Positions 6,962-16,097 of a stretch of DNA of 64,000 bases are shown here, piece by piece; the first letter of the stretch is position 1, and every line of letters starts with the position of its first letter. The DNA is taken from assembly GCF_042646125.1 (NCBI RefSeq), contig NZ_JBHRSW010000011.1:1-64000 (forward strand). Reading direction: 5' to 3'. A model generated the notes under the pieces. That model searched no databases. It was given only the letters and a program-made list of their open reading frames with translations, and had not been told where the DNA came from. Made by a program: the position numbers and the translations under genes. The DNA comes from Glaciecola flavus (lineage in GTDB: Bacteria; Pseudomonadota; Gammaproteobacteria; Enterobacterales; Alteromonadaceae).

Positions 6962-9835
6962 TTAGTTGGTACTTACTTGTGTATTTCTCCCAAAGCTTTG
7001 GCTTGAGCTAAGGTCGTTAAACGCGAGTAAGGGCGATTTATCTATACGGGTATATTTGATGGCGTCGAGACTGCGCTGAATAGCAGGTTTCAGGGCTAGA
7101 AATGCTAGCTTTTGTAAATCATTGTAAGGTGCAGACTCCGCTTTCAGTCGAGACAAAGCTTCGATATTTTGTTCCTTTTTGCCGATCAGGACAATGTCAT
7201 CTATCGAGACAATATCGCCTTCTTCGGGGGCAACGACATATATTGGGTTTTCCGGCTTTGCCAGCTTGAAATCATTTAATTTATTTTCGTCGAGTTGCAA
7301 CAAATACTTGCCTGGTGGGACTTTAGTAAAAAAGAAAAAGCCATCCACTTCGGTCATGCTGGTATAGTGATTACTACCATTTATTTCTAGTAGTTTCACT
7401 GTCAGTCCTGCTAAGCCACGACTTTCACCCTGTTTCTCTTGAATAATTGCACCTTCGATGTCGTTTGCGCTGACCACTGGAAAAGCAACTTTTGCTGCTC
7501 CCCCTTCATGGGTGGCGACTAATACGGGTTTTTTTGCGGGTACCGTAAATGGATCGTGCAAACTGCTCTCGTCAACGCCAATTTCTTGATAGCGGTTGTG
7601 AGTAAAAAGTTGCACCCTACCGTTTTTTTCTGTTAGCTTTTCTGCCCAATTGTGAGAGCCCTCAAAGCCGACTTCTGCTAGTGCTTCATCGTCATTATTG
7701 AAGTGACCATCTCGGTTGCGATCCAGATAAGCAAACGCATCGATGCTTGCAGCAGTCGCCCCTCTCGGTCTACTCAGTTGAAGTCGCCGCTTGGGCTTGT
7801 TGTAATACAGGTCACCGGAGATCCCCATATTGACATTCCAGTGCCCGCCACTATCAATGCTTGCCCCTACTTTTAAGTTGAATAGTTTGTGTCGCCAGCT
7901 GGCCTGATGACGAAGCGTAAATTTTTCCGCATTGTTTGCTCGGTAACTAAAGTGTGTTTGTTGAAAACTGCGCAGTTTATTTGGCCAGCGGATATTGGCT
8001 TGATAGCTGTCAATGCCGATGCGATCAAAGGGTTGCCACAACAAAGAATGACTAATTTGAGTATTGCCAAGTCGTTGACTGACAAAAATATCGTGAACAA
8101 CTTCCTTCGTACCTTTGTTTTCAGAATACGATAACTTAGTGGAATAAGTATTGCCGTGGTGATTTTGTGATACGCCAAGGGCGGCTGAAACTTGTCGACT
8201 TCCGTCTTTTCGTTGCTTTCTAGATAGATTCGCGTTTGTTGTAAATGGCTTTTTGTCGCCGAGTTTCACACTTAGTCTGGCTTTTGTTTCCTGCGTAAAA
8301 TCTATCGTCTTTCGAAATTTATTACTCGTAAAATTATGCAGGGAAGTATGCTGCACATTTGCGCTAATGTTTTTTGAAATACGGCTATTTATGCCAAAGA
8401 AGTTTGCGTACCCACCTGAAAATTGATTGGCATGTCGCACTCTAATGGCATGATCACCAATACGCATATCCAGCCCAAGCGTTCCATAGTCAACAAATCC
8501 ACTATCTTGTTCTATACGTTGAAAATCCGTGCTAAGTGTTGTGTTGTGGCCTATTCCGACCAAACCAGATACACCTATTTGTCTTTCATTCTTGTCAAGT
8601 ATTTTGCCGTCGAGTAAACGTTGTGCCGCATCTGCTGCATATACACGAAAATCAAAACTACCAGCAGGTAGCTGTTCTTGACCGACGTTGACAATTTGCG
8701 TTCGCGTCTCCTCTTGGCCTTCAGGACCAAGTAAGCTAATTTCAAATTCATTTCGTCCAAAAAATGTCGGTACATTAAGAAATACAACTTGGTTGTTGTC
8801 ATTGCTTTCCGCCTCTTCAAGAAATTCTCCATTTCGAAACAAACGGGCTTGCCAACCCGGTAAAACGGTTTCTTCTATTCGAATAGTAGAAAAATTCCTT
8901 CGCTTATTTTGGGAAAAGCTAAATGTATTAAAACCCAATCCTTGTAAAGAAGTACTAACTAACTCGTCACCTTGCAAAGATATATCGCCAAATTCATATT
9001 TAATACTGCGATCGTTTATTGTTTCTAAACTTTGTTTGTAGTCAGTAAAGCTATCATCAATTAGAAAATTTTTACTTAAACGCAAAAACTGACGAGTATC
9101 TGTTTTAGTATTGCTGAGACGATAGTCCGCGGCCATATATGCCAAGTCGAAATAAGCATTAAGATGTGCACTATGCGCAATACTACTTTTTTTATCTTGA
9201 CGACGTGCGTCGAGTCGATAATTAAGGCGCGGGAGAGTAAAAAGTTGATATTCATCCGCGACTAAAGGCATAGTCTCAAGGGGAGTGTAGGATCGTTCAT
9301 TGGCAACGCTTTGGTTTCTATCACGTAAGCCAAAGCGTTCGTATGAACTGGTGAAGTTTAACTGCATGACTTCGTAGTTTGTTGTCGCTATCCCCTCTAA
9401 CAGTTTGGCTATTACCTTAATATCGACATAAATATCAAAATCATCGGCATACCAATATGCTGTTTCGGTTTCCTGCCTAGTTGTAAAATCAACGACAAAA
9501 TCGCAAGATAGCGGCGACGTCTCATCATACTCTGACCAAAGCTGATAGGGCTCAAAAGACAAACGCCAAGGCAGGTTAAAGCCTTCAGGTAACTGAGAAA
9601 TTGCAACAAGATGGGTATCATTGACAGCATATACATCGACGCTGTCCAACACTGGGCGGTTGTTTACACGCACAACCATGAACAACACATCGTCTTCATT
9701 GACCTTTACTTTTTGCCAATTGAATTGAGTCTGGCAGGCATTGGTTAGGGGGGCATAAACAAACAAAAAGATTGTTAACACAAAAAACAGCGGTAATCCT
9801 TTACCAAATTGCTTCCATGAGCTTCCATGCTGCAA
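6962..9835 (-). CDS. Outer-membrane usher-like protein of a chaperone-usher-type locus
   Basis: A 957-residue exported protein with a signal peptide ending near residue 33. It has a long beta-rich central region, as expected of an outer-membrane barrel, and an early segment (SFSQNKRRNFSTIR then LPGWQARLFRNG) like the TcfC-type usher E-set region that handles subunits. The C-terminal third adds an SdrD/carboxypeptidase-regulatory-like segment (AYLDRNRDGHFNNDDEAL, and later a VDGFFFF-VPPGKY element). It follows the chaperone gene by 21 nt and would thread the DUF4402-type subunit across the outer membrane. Similarity to classical FimD ushers is weak, so this belongs to a divergent class. Confidence 0.65.
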   Translation of the reverse strand: MQHGSSWKQFGKGLPLFFVLTIFLFVYAPLTNACQTQFNWQKVKVNEDDVLFMVVRVNNRPVLDSVDVYAVNDTHLVAISQLPEGFNLPWRLSFEPYQLWSEYDETSPLSCDFVVDFTTRQETETAYWYADDFDIYVDIKVIAKLLEGIATTNYEVMQLNFTSSYERFGLRDRNQSVANERSYTPLETMPLVADEYQLFTLPRLNYRLDARRQDKKSSIAHSAHLNAYFDLAYMAADYRLSNTKTDTRQFLRLSKNFLIDDSFTDYKQSLETINDRSIKYEFGDISLQGDELVSTSLQGLGFNTFSFSQNKRRNFSTIRIEETVLPGWQARLFRNGEFLEEAESNDNNQVVFLNVPTFFGRNEFEISLLGPEGQEETRTQIVNVGQEQLPAGSFDFRVYAADAAQRLLDGKILDKNERQIGVSGLVGIGHNTTLSTDFQRIEQDSGFVDYGTLGLDMRIGDHAIRVRHANQFSGGYANFFGINSRISKNISANVQHTSLHNFTSNKFRKTIDFTQETKARLSVKLGDKKPFTTNANLSRKQRKDGSRQVSAALGVSQNHHGNTYSTKLSYSENKGTKEVVHDIFVSQRLGNTQISHSLLWQPFDRIGIDSYQANIRWPNKLRSFQQTHFSYRANNAEKFTLRHQASWRHKLFNLKVGASIDSGGHWNVNMGISGDLYYNKPKRRLQLSRPRGATAASIDAFAYLDRNRDGHFNNDDEALAEVGFEGSHNWAEKLTEKNGRVQLFTHNRYQEIGVDESSLHDPFTVPAKKPVLVATHEGGAAKVAFPVVSANDIEGAIIQEKQGESRGLAGLTVKLLEINGSNHYTSMTEVDGFFFFTKVPPGKYLLQLDENKLNDFKLAKPENPIYVVAPEEGDIVSIDDIVLIGKKEQNIEALSRLKAESAPYNDLQKLAFLALKPAIQRSLDAIKYTRIDKSPLLAFNDLSSSQSFGRNTQVSTN

Positions 9836-9856
9836 AGAGTATTCCTTTTTACCTTG

Positions 9857-10612
9857 TTATAAGGTGAGATCAATTGCTGAGCGCAGATTGCCACCAAACT
9901 CTGCTACTTCTTGGTACTCGATGTTTATTTTTGATGCGGCGCTATTTATATTTAACGGTATTCTTATACGACGTTCGGCAAGTGATGTGTAAACCGCCAC
10001 ACCGTTTAATACACCCACTTCTTTGTCAGTGTTGTCTGTGATGATGAAATTTCCGAACAAACTACGATTGCCGTCTAAAGTTTGCCAAAACTCTACGTGA
10101 GGCGTGTCTCCTACATTCACAAGTCGTGGTCGTTGCAAACTGGTTTTGGCGTGCACTTCACCATGCCTAACGATCAAGGGCATGTTATAGCTCATCGTAG
10201 GCTTGAGTGAGATTGAGCCCGCTGCGCGCAGGTCGGGTGAACTTTTCATACTGAATACCGCACGGTACTCGCCATCAACTAGATCTCTTGGGCGTCGAAT
10301 CGAAAATCTAATCACTTGTTTTTCACCTGGTTGTAAGCTTCCTCGCTTTGGTGAAAAACGCACCATTCCGATTGCAGAATTGGCGAGTGTGTCAACCTTC
10401 TTAACAGCGCCGAATTGGTTCATCTCAACCAAGAGCAAATCTGTCGAAAAAGACATTGGAACCGACCCGGTGTTGCGTAATTGAAGTGCGTCTGAACGTT
10501 GATTACTATCAAACACTAAGCGGTTTTTTGACATTGCCAAATTAGCTGATGCGGTCCCTGCATAGAGTGTTACCAATACGCAGATGACGGCACAAAATCT
10601 TGTAAGTAACAT
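9857..10612 (-). CDS. Periplasmic pilus-assembly chaperone-like protein
   Basis: A 251-residue secreted protein with two Ig-like halves as in PapD/FimC-type chaperones. Visible landmarks are the first strand after the signal (ANLAMSKNRLVFDSNQRS), the LQLRNTG strand, and GEKQVIRFSIRRP, which matches the strand bearing the basic subunit-anchoring residues. ATG 10612 is chosen because GGAG lies about 10 nt upstream; a longer TTG reading would run into an intergenic hairpin. It sits between the putative subunit gene and the usher gene, and would fold and deliver the subunit by donor-strand complementation. Confidence 0.72.
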   Translation of the reverse strand: MLLTRFCAVICVLVTLYAGTASANLAMSKNRLVFDSNQRSDALQLRNTGSVPMSFSTDLLLVEMNQFGAVKKVDTLANSAIGMVRFSPKRGSLQPGEKQVIRFSIRRPRDLVDGEYRAVFSMKSSPDLRAAGSISLKPTMSYNMPLIVRHGEVHAKTSLQRPRLVNVGDTPHVEFWQTLDGNRSLFGNFIITDNTDKEVGVLNGVAVYTSLAERRIRIPLNINSAASKINIEYQEVAEFGGNLRSAIDLTL

Positions 10613-10650
10613 GGCAGCATTACTCCATTTTTTTATTATCTGATGCAACA

Positions 10651-10683
10651 AAGCTATTGAGCCGCGATGCCACTCAATAGCTT
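10651..10683 (-). terminator. Intergenic hairpin between subunit and chaperone genes
   Basis: Perfect 11-bp arms AAGCTATTGAG (10651-10661) and CTCAATAGCTT (10673-10683) flank an 11-nt loop. No T-run follows directly on the minus strand. It therefore looks like a partial terminator or mRNA-stabilising stem, which would give more subunit mRNA than chaperone/usher mRNA, as is common in pilus operons. Confidence 0.6.
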
Positions 10684-10692
10684 CAACAGTCT

Positions 10693-11208
10693 TTAGTTAA
10701 ATAATACTTCTACTGTATAAGGTGCAGTTTCGTCTGCGCCTGGAGTCAAAGTGTTGTTAACAGTAAGCTGTCCGTACACGTCAATAAGTAAATCGGTACC
10801 TGAGCCATCAGTGGTTACACTAATTGCACCGTCAGCTGAAGCATGACCGTCTGAAGTTGTGGTTGCATTGTTGATGTCAAAAGACGGAACAAACGTAACG
10901 TTAGTGCCTGCTGAAAATGTGAGTTCGACTGTTACGCCGGTATTAGGGAGTAGACCTGAGATGTCCACTTGTCCTAGTGCAATCTCAGCGGCTGAAGCAT
11001 CACAATCACCTGTCACAGCACCGGCGGCATCCATCGTACAAACCGAGCCAGACGCAACCTGCACGGTGCCAAAGTCGATAGCGGTAGAGTTTGTGATAGT
11101 GGCATCCGCAGCGGCTGTCACACTTGCGTTAAATGTTTCGCTTGCCGCGAAAGAAGCAGTCGATACTAAAGAAGCAGTGATTAAAGCACCTAATTTAAAT
11201 TTGTTCAT
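10693..11208 (-). CDS. DUF4402-type secreted structural subunit (putative pilin)
   Basis: A 171-residue secreted protein with a clear signal peptide ending in SFA. The mature part is small, Ala/Thr/Ser/Gly-rich and beta-predicted, with AIDFGT near its start and a closing YTVEVLF strand, both typical of DUF4402 proteins. Two cysteines ten residues apart (VCTM and DCDA) may form a loop disulfide. ATG 11208 is preceded by an AAAGGA-type site; a longer reading has no support. First gene of a subunit-chaperone-usher order, so the likely product is a single-subunit surface fibre. No separate tip adhesin gene is present. Confidence 0.7.
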   Translation of the reverse strand: MNKFKLGALITASLVSTASFAASETFNASVTAAADATITNSTAIDFGTVQVASGSVCTMDAAGAVTGDCDASAAEIALGQVDISGLLPNTGVTVELTFSAGTNVTFVPSFDINNATTTSDGHASADGAISVTTDGSGTDLLIDVYGQLTVNNTLTPGADETAPYTVEVLFN

Positions 11209-11777
11209 AATTAATATCCTTTTTTCAAAATTGTGTGTTTGTTCCCTCAAGTTCATATTTGTGTTTGAAGGCGAGACGGATTTAAGCACTCCGATTTTGA
11301 TAGGAAAGTATTAACTGAAATAACTATGTATAAGCTGAAAAAAAACGTGTAGATATATTTATACTTTGGTTGAGCCTTAAAACCGGAAAATTCTATACTT
11401 AAGTGTAAATTATCGAGTCAAGATGAGACTTGAATAAAATAGATAAACAAATAAAAATCAATTACTTAATATTTACCGTGTATTTTATGAATTTCTTTAA
11501 TTGCTTAGTTTTAAAAAAAAGTAAAATAATTTTGGTTTTATGGCTTGTGTATCAATATAGAAACAATAACAGTGACTTATGCCAATAATTTGTACTAGTC
11601 AAAAGTATAGTATAAATGCCGTTTTTAGGGATTAATGGGCAATATACTTAACAAGCTTCATAAGTTGAGGTGTATGTTAAGCACAAAGGCAGTTGCCCTT
11701 GTCAAAAAGCTAGGTTCGAATTCGAGGGACAAAACTGGGAATCAAATGCAGCCAGTCTTGTCCATCAGTAAAAAAGC
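11209..11777. other. 569-bp non-coding interval with an inverted repeat
   Basis: This lies upstream of the putative pilin gene and downstream of cioB. The pilin-proximal 350 bp is AT-rich and should hold the pilin promoter; I cannot choose a single site. The cioB-proximal part holds the inverted repeat at 11727-11763 and a near-palindrome around TTCGAATTCGA (11715-11725). No gene is supported. Confidence 0.5.
11727..11763 (-). terminator. Inverted repeat downstream of cioB, possible terminator stem
   Basis: Arms 11727-11738 and 11752-11763 pair over 12 bp with one mismatch (GGACAAAACTGG against CCAGTCTTGTCC), loop 13 nt. It begins 15 bp after the cioB stop. No T-run follows on the minus strand, so it may act as a 3' stabiliser or a Rho-dependent site. 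Confidence 0.4.
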
Positions 11778-12782
11778 CTAATAGTACCTTAGGGTGTCGG
11801 CCTTTCCTCTAAATGCGTAGTACGCGATAAAGGTGTACATAACAATAATTGGCACCACAACGAGAGTGCCGTAGAGCATGATCTCAAGTGAGGATTTAGC
11901 ACTGGCAGCTTGATATATCGTCAGCGTGTTCGGTACGACATAAGGGTAAAAGCTTAGGGTCAAGCCGACAAAACAACTTACAAATACTATGCTAGTCATC
12001 AAAAATGGCAACCAAGCACCACTGTCGTTTTTTAGAGGTAAGCGCTTGAGTACCGCGTATCCCAAGGCAAACATGACAAAGCACAACAAGGGAATTGCGG
12101 CATATAAATAGGCCATTGGCAGCTGCGTCCACACAGCCAAGACATTTGCGTTTACTAAAGGATTGACCAAACACACTGTGAGTATACCAATAAAGCTCAC
12201 TATGCCTGCTTGTTTACTGCGCTGTATCGCCCGTTTTTGCAGTTCACCAGAGGTTTTCAATATCAACCAAGTATTACCGATAAGTGCATAGGCTGCGATG
12301 ACACACACACCGCTAAATACGGCAAATAGACTGCTCCATATGTTGTATTTTAATCCCATAATATAGATACCTAGCATAAAGCCCTGGCTAAATGCGGCCA
12401 AAATAGAGCCAACTTTAAAACATATATCCCAGTGGATTTTATTTTTTGGCTTTACTTTGGCTCTAAAGTCGAAGGCAACCCCGCGTAAGATCAATGCAAT
12501 GAGTAATAATGAGGCGGGTAAATACAATACCCTTAGGATTTCGCTATGCGCGACCGGAAATGCCACAAGCAGCAAACCGACAGCCAGTACTAGCCAAGTT
12601 TCGTTAGCATCCCAAAAAGGTCCAATGGAGGCGATCTCGGTGTCTCGCCATTCTTCCTTGCTCATCGATAGGCAAATACCTACACCTAGGTCATAACCAT
12701 CGAGTATGGCATATACTAATATGGATAAGGCGGTTAAGCTGGCAAATATGATAGCCAGTTGAGGGTGACTTAAATCCATCAT
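11778..12782 (-). CDS. cioB: Cytochrome bd-type (cyanide-insensitive type) quinol oxidase subunit II
   Basis: A 334-residue inner-membrane protein with about eight to nine hydrophobic segments and the subunit II N-terminal signature LDGYDLGVG followed by GPFWDANETWLVL. With subunit I it forms a quinol oxidase that reduces oxygen without pumping protons. The short length fits the CioB/YthB subgroup. Its ATG overlaps the cioA stop by four bases (ATGA), showing translational coupling. No cydX-like gene follows. Confidence 0.93.
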   Translation of the reverse strand: MMDLSHPQLAIIFASLTALSILVYAILDGYDLGVGICLSMSKEEWRDTEIASIGPFWDANETWLVLAVGLLLVAFPVAHSEILRVLYLPASLLLIALILRGVAFDFRAKVKPKNKIHWDICFKVGSILAAFSQGFMLGIYIMGLKYNIWSSLFAVFSGVCVIAAYALIGNTWLILKTSGELQKRAIQRSKQAGIVSFIGILTVCLVNPLVNANVLAVWTQLPMAYLYAAIPLLCFVMFALGYAVLKRLPLKNDSGAWLPFLMTSIVFVSCFVGLTLSFYPYVVPNTLTIYQAASAKSSLEIMLYGTLVVVPIIVMYTFIAYYAFRGKADTLRYY

Positions 12783-14158
12783 AGTTGCGCTCCTCTTTGA
12801 ACATTGGGATTTGAATACGCCTTTGTCTCCGGTACGCCGGGTATCTTTAAGTCGTACTCTTCTACATTCACTGCTTTACGTGCAAGGTTTAAAAGGGTGG
12901 ATATGTAAGCGACCAATAGTACTGCATAGATAGTCAAGTACGCGACGAGCGTGAGCGCCACGTTTTCTCCAGCTATTGTTGTCACTGCGTCAGCTGTCCT
13001 AAGAACACCAGTAACCAAGTAGGGTTGCCTCCCTATTTCAGTGACATACCAACCCGCTAAGCTCGCAAGCCAACCTGAAAACGTCATTGCCATTACAAGC
13101 TTAAGTTGTGTTGTGGATAAGCGCTTGTTTTTTAATAATGAATAACTTGTCCACCAAGCTAGGATAATCATCACTAACCCGATCCCAACCATCACCCGAA
13201 AACTGAAAAACACGGGTACTACAGGCGGGTGGGCGTCGGCAAATGCATCGATACCTTTTATTTCTCCTTCTGGATCATGGGTTAGGATGACACTGGCGAG
13301 TTTGGGTATCTCTATCGAAAAGCGATGCGTTTTAGTCTCAGCATCTGGTATGCTAAAGAGCACAAGAGGCGCGCCTTTTTGTGTTTGCCATACCCCTTCC
13401 ATTGCAGCGATTTTGGCAGGCTGGTGCTGCAAAGTATTAAGACCATGTAAATCACCCACAAAGGCTTGGCTTGGCGCAAGTATTGCCGCAGTAAAGAGCG
13501 CAGTTTTTAAACTGAGTCGAGGTGCTTTTTTGTTATCGCCTCGATAAATGCGGTATGCGCTGATACCTGCGACTAAAAAGCACACGGTTAATGCAGAGCT
13601 CAGTAGCGTATGTGTTAAGCGATACGGAAATGAGGGGTTGAAAATAATAGCCAACCAGTCAGTAGCGTGTGCAACGCCGTCTTTCATTTCAAAGCCTGCA
13701 GGGGTGTGCATCCAAGAGTTTAATGCGAGGATCCAAAAGGCAGACATACTCGTCCCCAATGCCACCAAGAACGTGGCCAGAGTGTGAGCCCAAGCAGGCA
13801 CACGATTAAAACCAAACAACATGATGCCAAGCATGGTTGCTTCTAAAAAGAAAGCAGTCAAAATTTCATAAGCCAGCAATGGCCCAGCAATATTGCCAAT
13901 GGTTTCCATAAATCCGGGCCAATTGGTACCAAATTGAAATGACATGGTTATGCCACTCACCACGCCCAAAGCAAAGGTAAGCGCAAATACCTTTACCCAA
14001 AACCGATAGGCACGCATCCAGACGGGGTGCTTAGACAAATCAAATCGGATTTTAAAATAAAAAAGTAGCCAACCAAGGGCGATGGTGATGGTTGGAAACA
14101 GAATATGAAAGCTAATGTTTGCGGCAAACTGGATCCGCGATAGCAGCAAAACGTCCAT
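12779..14158 (-). CDS. cioA: Cytochrome bd-type (cyanide-insensitive type) quinol oxidase subunit I
   Basis: A 459-residue membrane protein carrying the haem- and quinol-binding subunit. The N-terminal RIQFAANISFHILFP contains the conserved haem-ligand His18, and GVVSGITMSFQFGTNWPGF is the typical loop after helix three. The periplasmic Q-loop is short, which marks the CioA class rather than E. coli-type CydA. GAGG stands about 9 nt before the ATG. It is followed directly by cioB and preceded by a GbsR/MarR-type regulator read in the same direction 60 bp upstream. Confidence 0.93.
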   Translation of the reverse strand: MDVLLLSRIQFAANISFHILFPTITIALGWLLFYFKIRFDLSKHPVWMRAYRFWVKVFALTFALGVVSGITMSFQFGTNWPGFMETIGNIAGPLLAYEILTAFFLEATMLGIMLFGFNRVPAWAHTLATFLVALGTSMSAFWILALNSWMHTPAGFEMKDGVAHATDWLAIIFNPSFPYRLTHTLLSSALTVCFLVAGISAYRIYRGDNKKAPRLSLKTALFTAAILAPSQAFVGDLHGLNTLQHQPAKIAAMEGVWQTQKGAPLVLFSIPDAETKTHRFSIEIPKLASVILTHDPEGEIKGIDAFADAHPPVVPVFFSFRVMVGIGLVMIILAWWTSYSLLKNKRLSTTQLKLVMAMTFSGWLASLAGWYVTEIGRQPYLVTGVLRTADAVTTIAGENVALTLVAYLTIYAVLLVAYISTLLNLARKAVNVEEYDLKIPGVPETKAYSNPNVQRGAQL

Positions 14159-14218
14159 TATTGATTACCTCTGGTAAATTAAGAATTTTTTTACCCCGAT
14201 ATGCGCTATTGATTGCGC

Positions 14219-14770
14219 TCACTCCGCTTTTTTTTGAATAAGCTTGTCTTTTAAGTCAAGTACCTTTCCTACACCCGAGCCAAGCTTCATTAAGGTATTG
14301 AGCTTTTCAGGAGATAAGGTTTGCAAGCTTTGCGTCCAATGCGTGATGTTTTCGAGTAAATCGTGTATTTCGTGTATTTTTTGTTGCGCATGGGCTTCTT
14401 GAGAGTTAGCCGGTTCATCGAGTAAAATATCCCTTAATAGCGATAAGGTAGGATCCATTTCGCGTTTGCGTCGCTCTTCAAAAACCTTGTTAGCCATGTC
14501 CCAAATACTGCCTTTGGTTTGGTAATAGTCTTTCCTATCCCCTTGCTTATAAGTGGTTTGCACCAATTGCCAACTGTGTAATTCCTTTAAGCCCATGCTC
14601 ACATTGCCGCGAGAGATGCCTAATAACTCACCAATTTTATTTGCACTTAACGCTGATTCGCTCAAAACCAAAAGCGCATAAATTTGGCCGACAGTGCGAT
14701 TAAACCCCCAACGGCTGCCCATTTCACCAAAGTGAAATACAAAAGATTCGATCATCGGTGTCATTTGCAT
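14219..14770 (-). CDS. GbsR/MarR-type winged-helix transcriptional regulator
   Basis: A 183-residue DNA-binding protein. The start reads MQMTPMIESFVFHFGEMGSR, typical of the GbsR family, followed by a winged HTH (ANKIGELLGISRGNVSMGLKEL). ATG 14770 is chosen because the family signature begins there; upstream in-frame codons give a Lys/Arg-rich leader unlike the family. It precedes cioAB on the same strand with a 60-bp gap and is likely to regulate cioAB and/or itself. The inducer is unknown. Confidence 0.82.
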   Translation of the reverse strand: MQMTPMIESFVFHFGEMGSRWGFNRTVGQIYALLVLSESALSANKIGELLGISRGNVSMGLKELHSWQLVQTTYKQGDRKDYYQTKGSIWDMANKVFEERRKREMDPTLSLLRDILLDEPANSQEAHAQQKIHEIHDLLENITHWTQSLQTLSPEKLNTLMKLGSGVGKVLDLKDKLIQKKAE

Positions 14771-14908
14771 AATGTTTGTTTCTGAAGATTCAATATTTTC
14801 TGAAAGTATAAAAGGTTTTTGATTTAGATCAAGTTTTTTGGTTTGGATGCGTGTGCGTGTGCGATCTCTTTTTCGTTGAAATAAATTACCTTGTTGTGAG
14901 CGATGAAA

Positions 14909-14927
14909 AATGCATCTAAAGTGCATT
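14909..14927. promoter_or_regulatory. Inverted repeat in the region between the GbsR-type and phosphotransferase genes
   Basis: AATGCA (14909-14914) and TGCATT (14922-14927) are mirror arms separated by 7 bp. It lies in the 245-bp divergent region between the regulator and the phosphotransferase gene. It could be the autoregulatory operator of the GbsR-type protein; short arms make this tentative. Confidence 0.3.
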
Positions 14928-15015
14928 ATCTTTCTCGCTTTAATGAAATCCGCATGCCATTTCAATTTTTGCGAGAAAAACTAATTGTAAAAGCCAGAAG
15001 CTAAGATGGAGAATT

Positions 15016-15927
15016 ATGGACGTTTTTGAGTATTTCGACTTAAAGAAAGACACCAAATCTATATACAAATATGCGCCTGTATATAAGAGCATAATTGACA
15101 CTGAAGAAGTCATAATCAAAAGAACCAAAGAGCAAACAGATAGACTTGCAAATCTACTAACTTGGCAACAAACTATAAAAGGTAGCGGAATTGAAACAAT
15201 TCTCCCAATAGCGTTCAAGAAGAAGTTCTATCATTCGATAGGAACGGAAAATTGGGTTGTCTACCCATTTATAAAAGGGAATAAATATCAGGCTAACGAA
15301 GAGCAAATACACGGCGCAGGTGAGTTGCTTGGGAGAATTCATGCTACATCTGACAGTGTTTTCGAGCATGGCTTTTCGTGGGAAAACTATGATGGCGAAT
15401 TTTATGATGAGGTTGCTGAAGACATTCAGATAATTTCGAAGTGTTACCCAACAGAATTTAATTCGCATGAAGGTCAAAAGCTATTTCGCGCCATAGCACT
15501 AGAAGCATCGAAAAGGTTTAGTAACCTAGCAAGACAGGAACTTCCGACTTCTGATTGCACGTGGGACTTCAAAGCCAGTAATTTAGTTTATCAGACTAAC
15601 AAACCCGTTCTAATTGATACCGACAACGCGGGGAAGGTGCCAAGAATATTTGACCTATCGCTAGCGTTGCTTCTTTTTCACACATGTGAAGACTCCGCTC
15701 CAAACAGAGTTTTTACGCCAGAAGAATGGGAGTTGTTTCTTTCAGGTTATAAAAAACATATTCAAATGACCGAAATTGAAAAAGAAAGCTGGCAAAGTAT
15801 GCTTTTGCTTGTCTATGCAGATGAAGTATTGTGGGCAATCAACGATTTAGATGAGGACGAGAGCGATAGGCAGAAAGACTTCATAAGGAATCTAGTCACA
15901 TTTAACGCGCACCAATACACAATTTAA
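15016..15927 (+). CDS. APH-like phosphotransferase (kinase-fold), substrate unknown
   Basis: A 303-residue soluble protein with the aminoglycoside-phosphotransferase/choline-kinase fold. The catalytic loop reads TWDFKASNLVY, matching D-x4-N of the Brenner motif but lacking the usual leading His. Asp in LIDTDNAG fits the metal-binding site. VYPFIKG matches the hinge of the nucleotide pocket. It stands alone, so the phosphorylated substrate (antibiotic, sugar or other small molecule) cannot be inferred. GGAG precedes the ATG closely. Confidence 0.7.
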   Translation: MDVFEYFDLKKDTKSIYKYAPVYKSIIDTEEVIIKRTKEQTDRLANLLTWQQTIKGSGIETILPIAFKKKFYHSIGTENWVVYPFIKGNKYQANEEQIHGAGELLGRIHATSDSVFEHGFSWENYDGEFYDEVAEDIQIISKCYPTEFNSHEGQKLFRAIALEASKRFSNLARQELPTSDCTWDFKASNLVYQTNKPVLIDTDNAGKVPRIFDLSLALLLFHTCEDSAPNRVFTPEEWELFLSGYKKHIQMTEIEKESWQSMLLLVYADEVLWAINDLDEDESDRQKDFIRNLVTFNAHQYTI

Positions 15928-16045
15928 ATCGAACGACCGCAGTACGTAATGAGCAGTTGTTCAGTACTCATACAAATAACGATGGCATGTTGTCAACAGC
16001 AGCGGCCAACAACATCAAACCATAAACTTTTGCTCTAGACAAACC

Positions 16046-16082
16046 CATATAATTGATCAATACTTGATTAATCAATTATATG
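16046..16082. promoter_or_regulatory. Large palindromic operator upstream of the MarR gene
   Basis: Perfect 12-bp arms CATATAATTGAT (16046-16057) and ATCAATTATATG (16071-16082). Nested inside are two further palindromes, TTGATCAA (16053-16060) and TTGATTAATCAA (16064-16075), of the kind bound by MarR proteins. The left arm contains TATAAT (16048-16053), a possible -10, so binding would block transcription. It ends 15 bp before the MarR start codon. Confidence 0.7.
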
Positions 16083-16097
16083 TTAAGTTAATTTGTT

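Noticed and set aside
10859..11314. 151-codon plus-strand frame.
   Set aside because: It is antisense to the DUF4402-type gene, whose signal peptide and strand pattern are clear.
11700..11763. GGTTCGAATTC resembles a tRNA T-loop.
   Set aside because: The flanking bases do not pair as a T-stem, and no acceptor, D or anticodon arm can be drawn around it.
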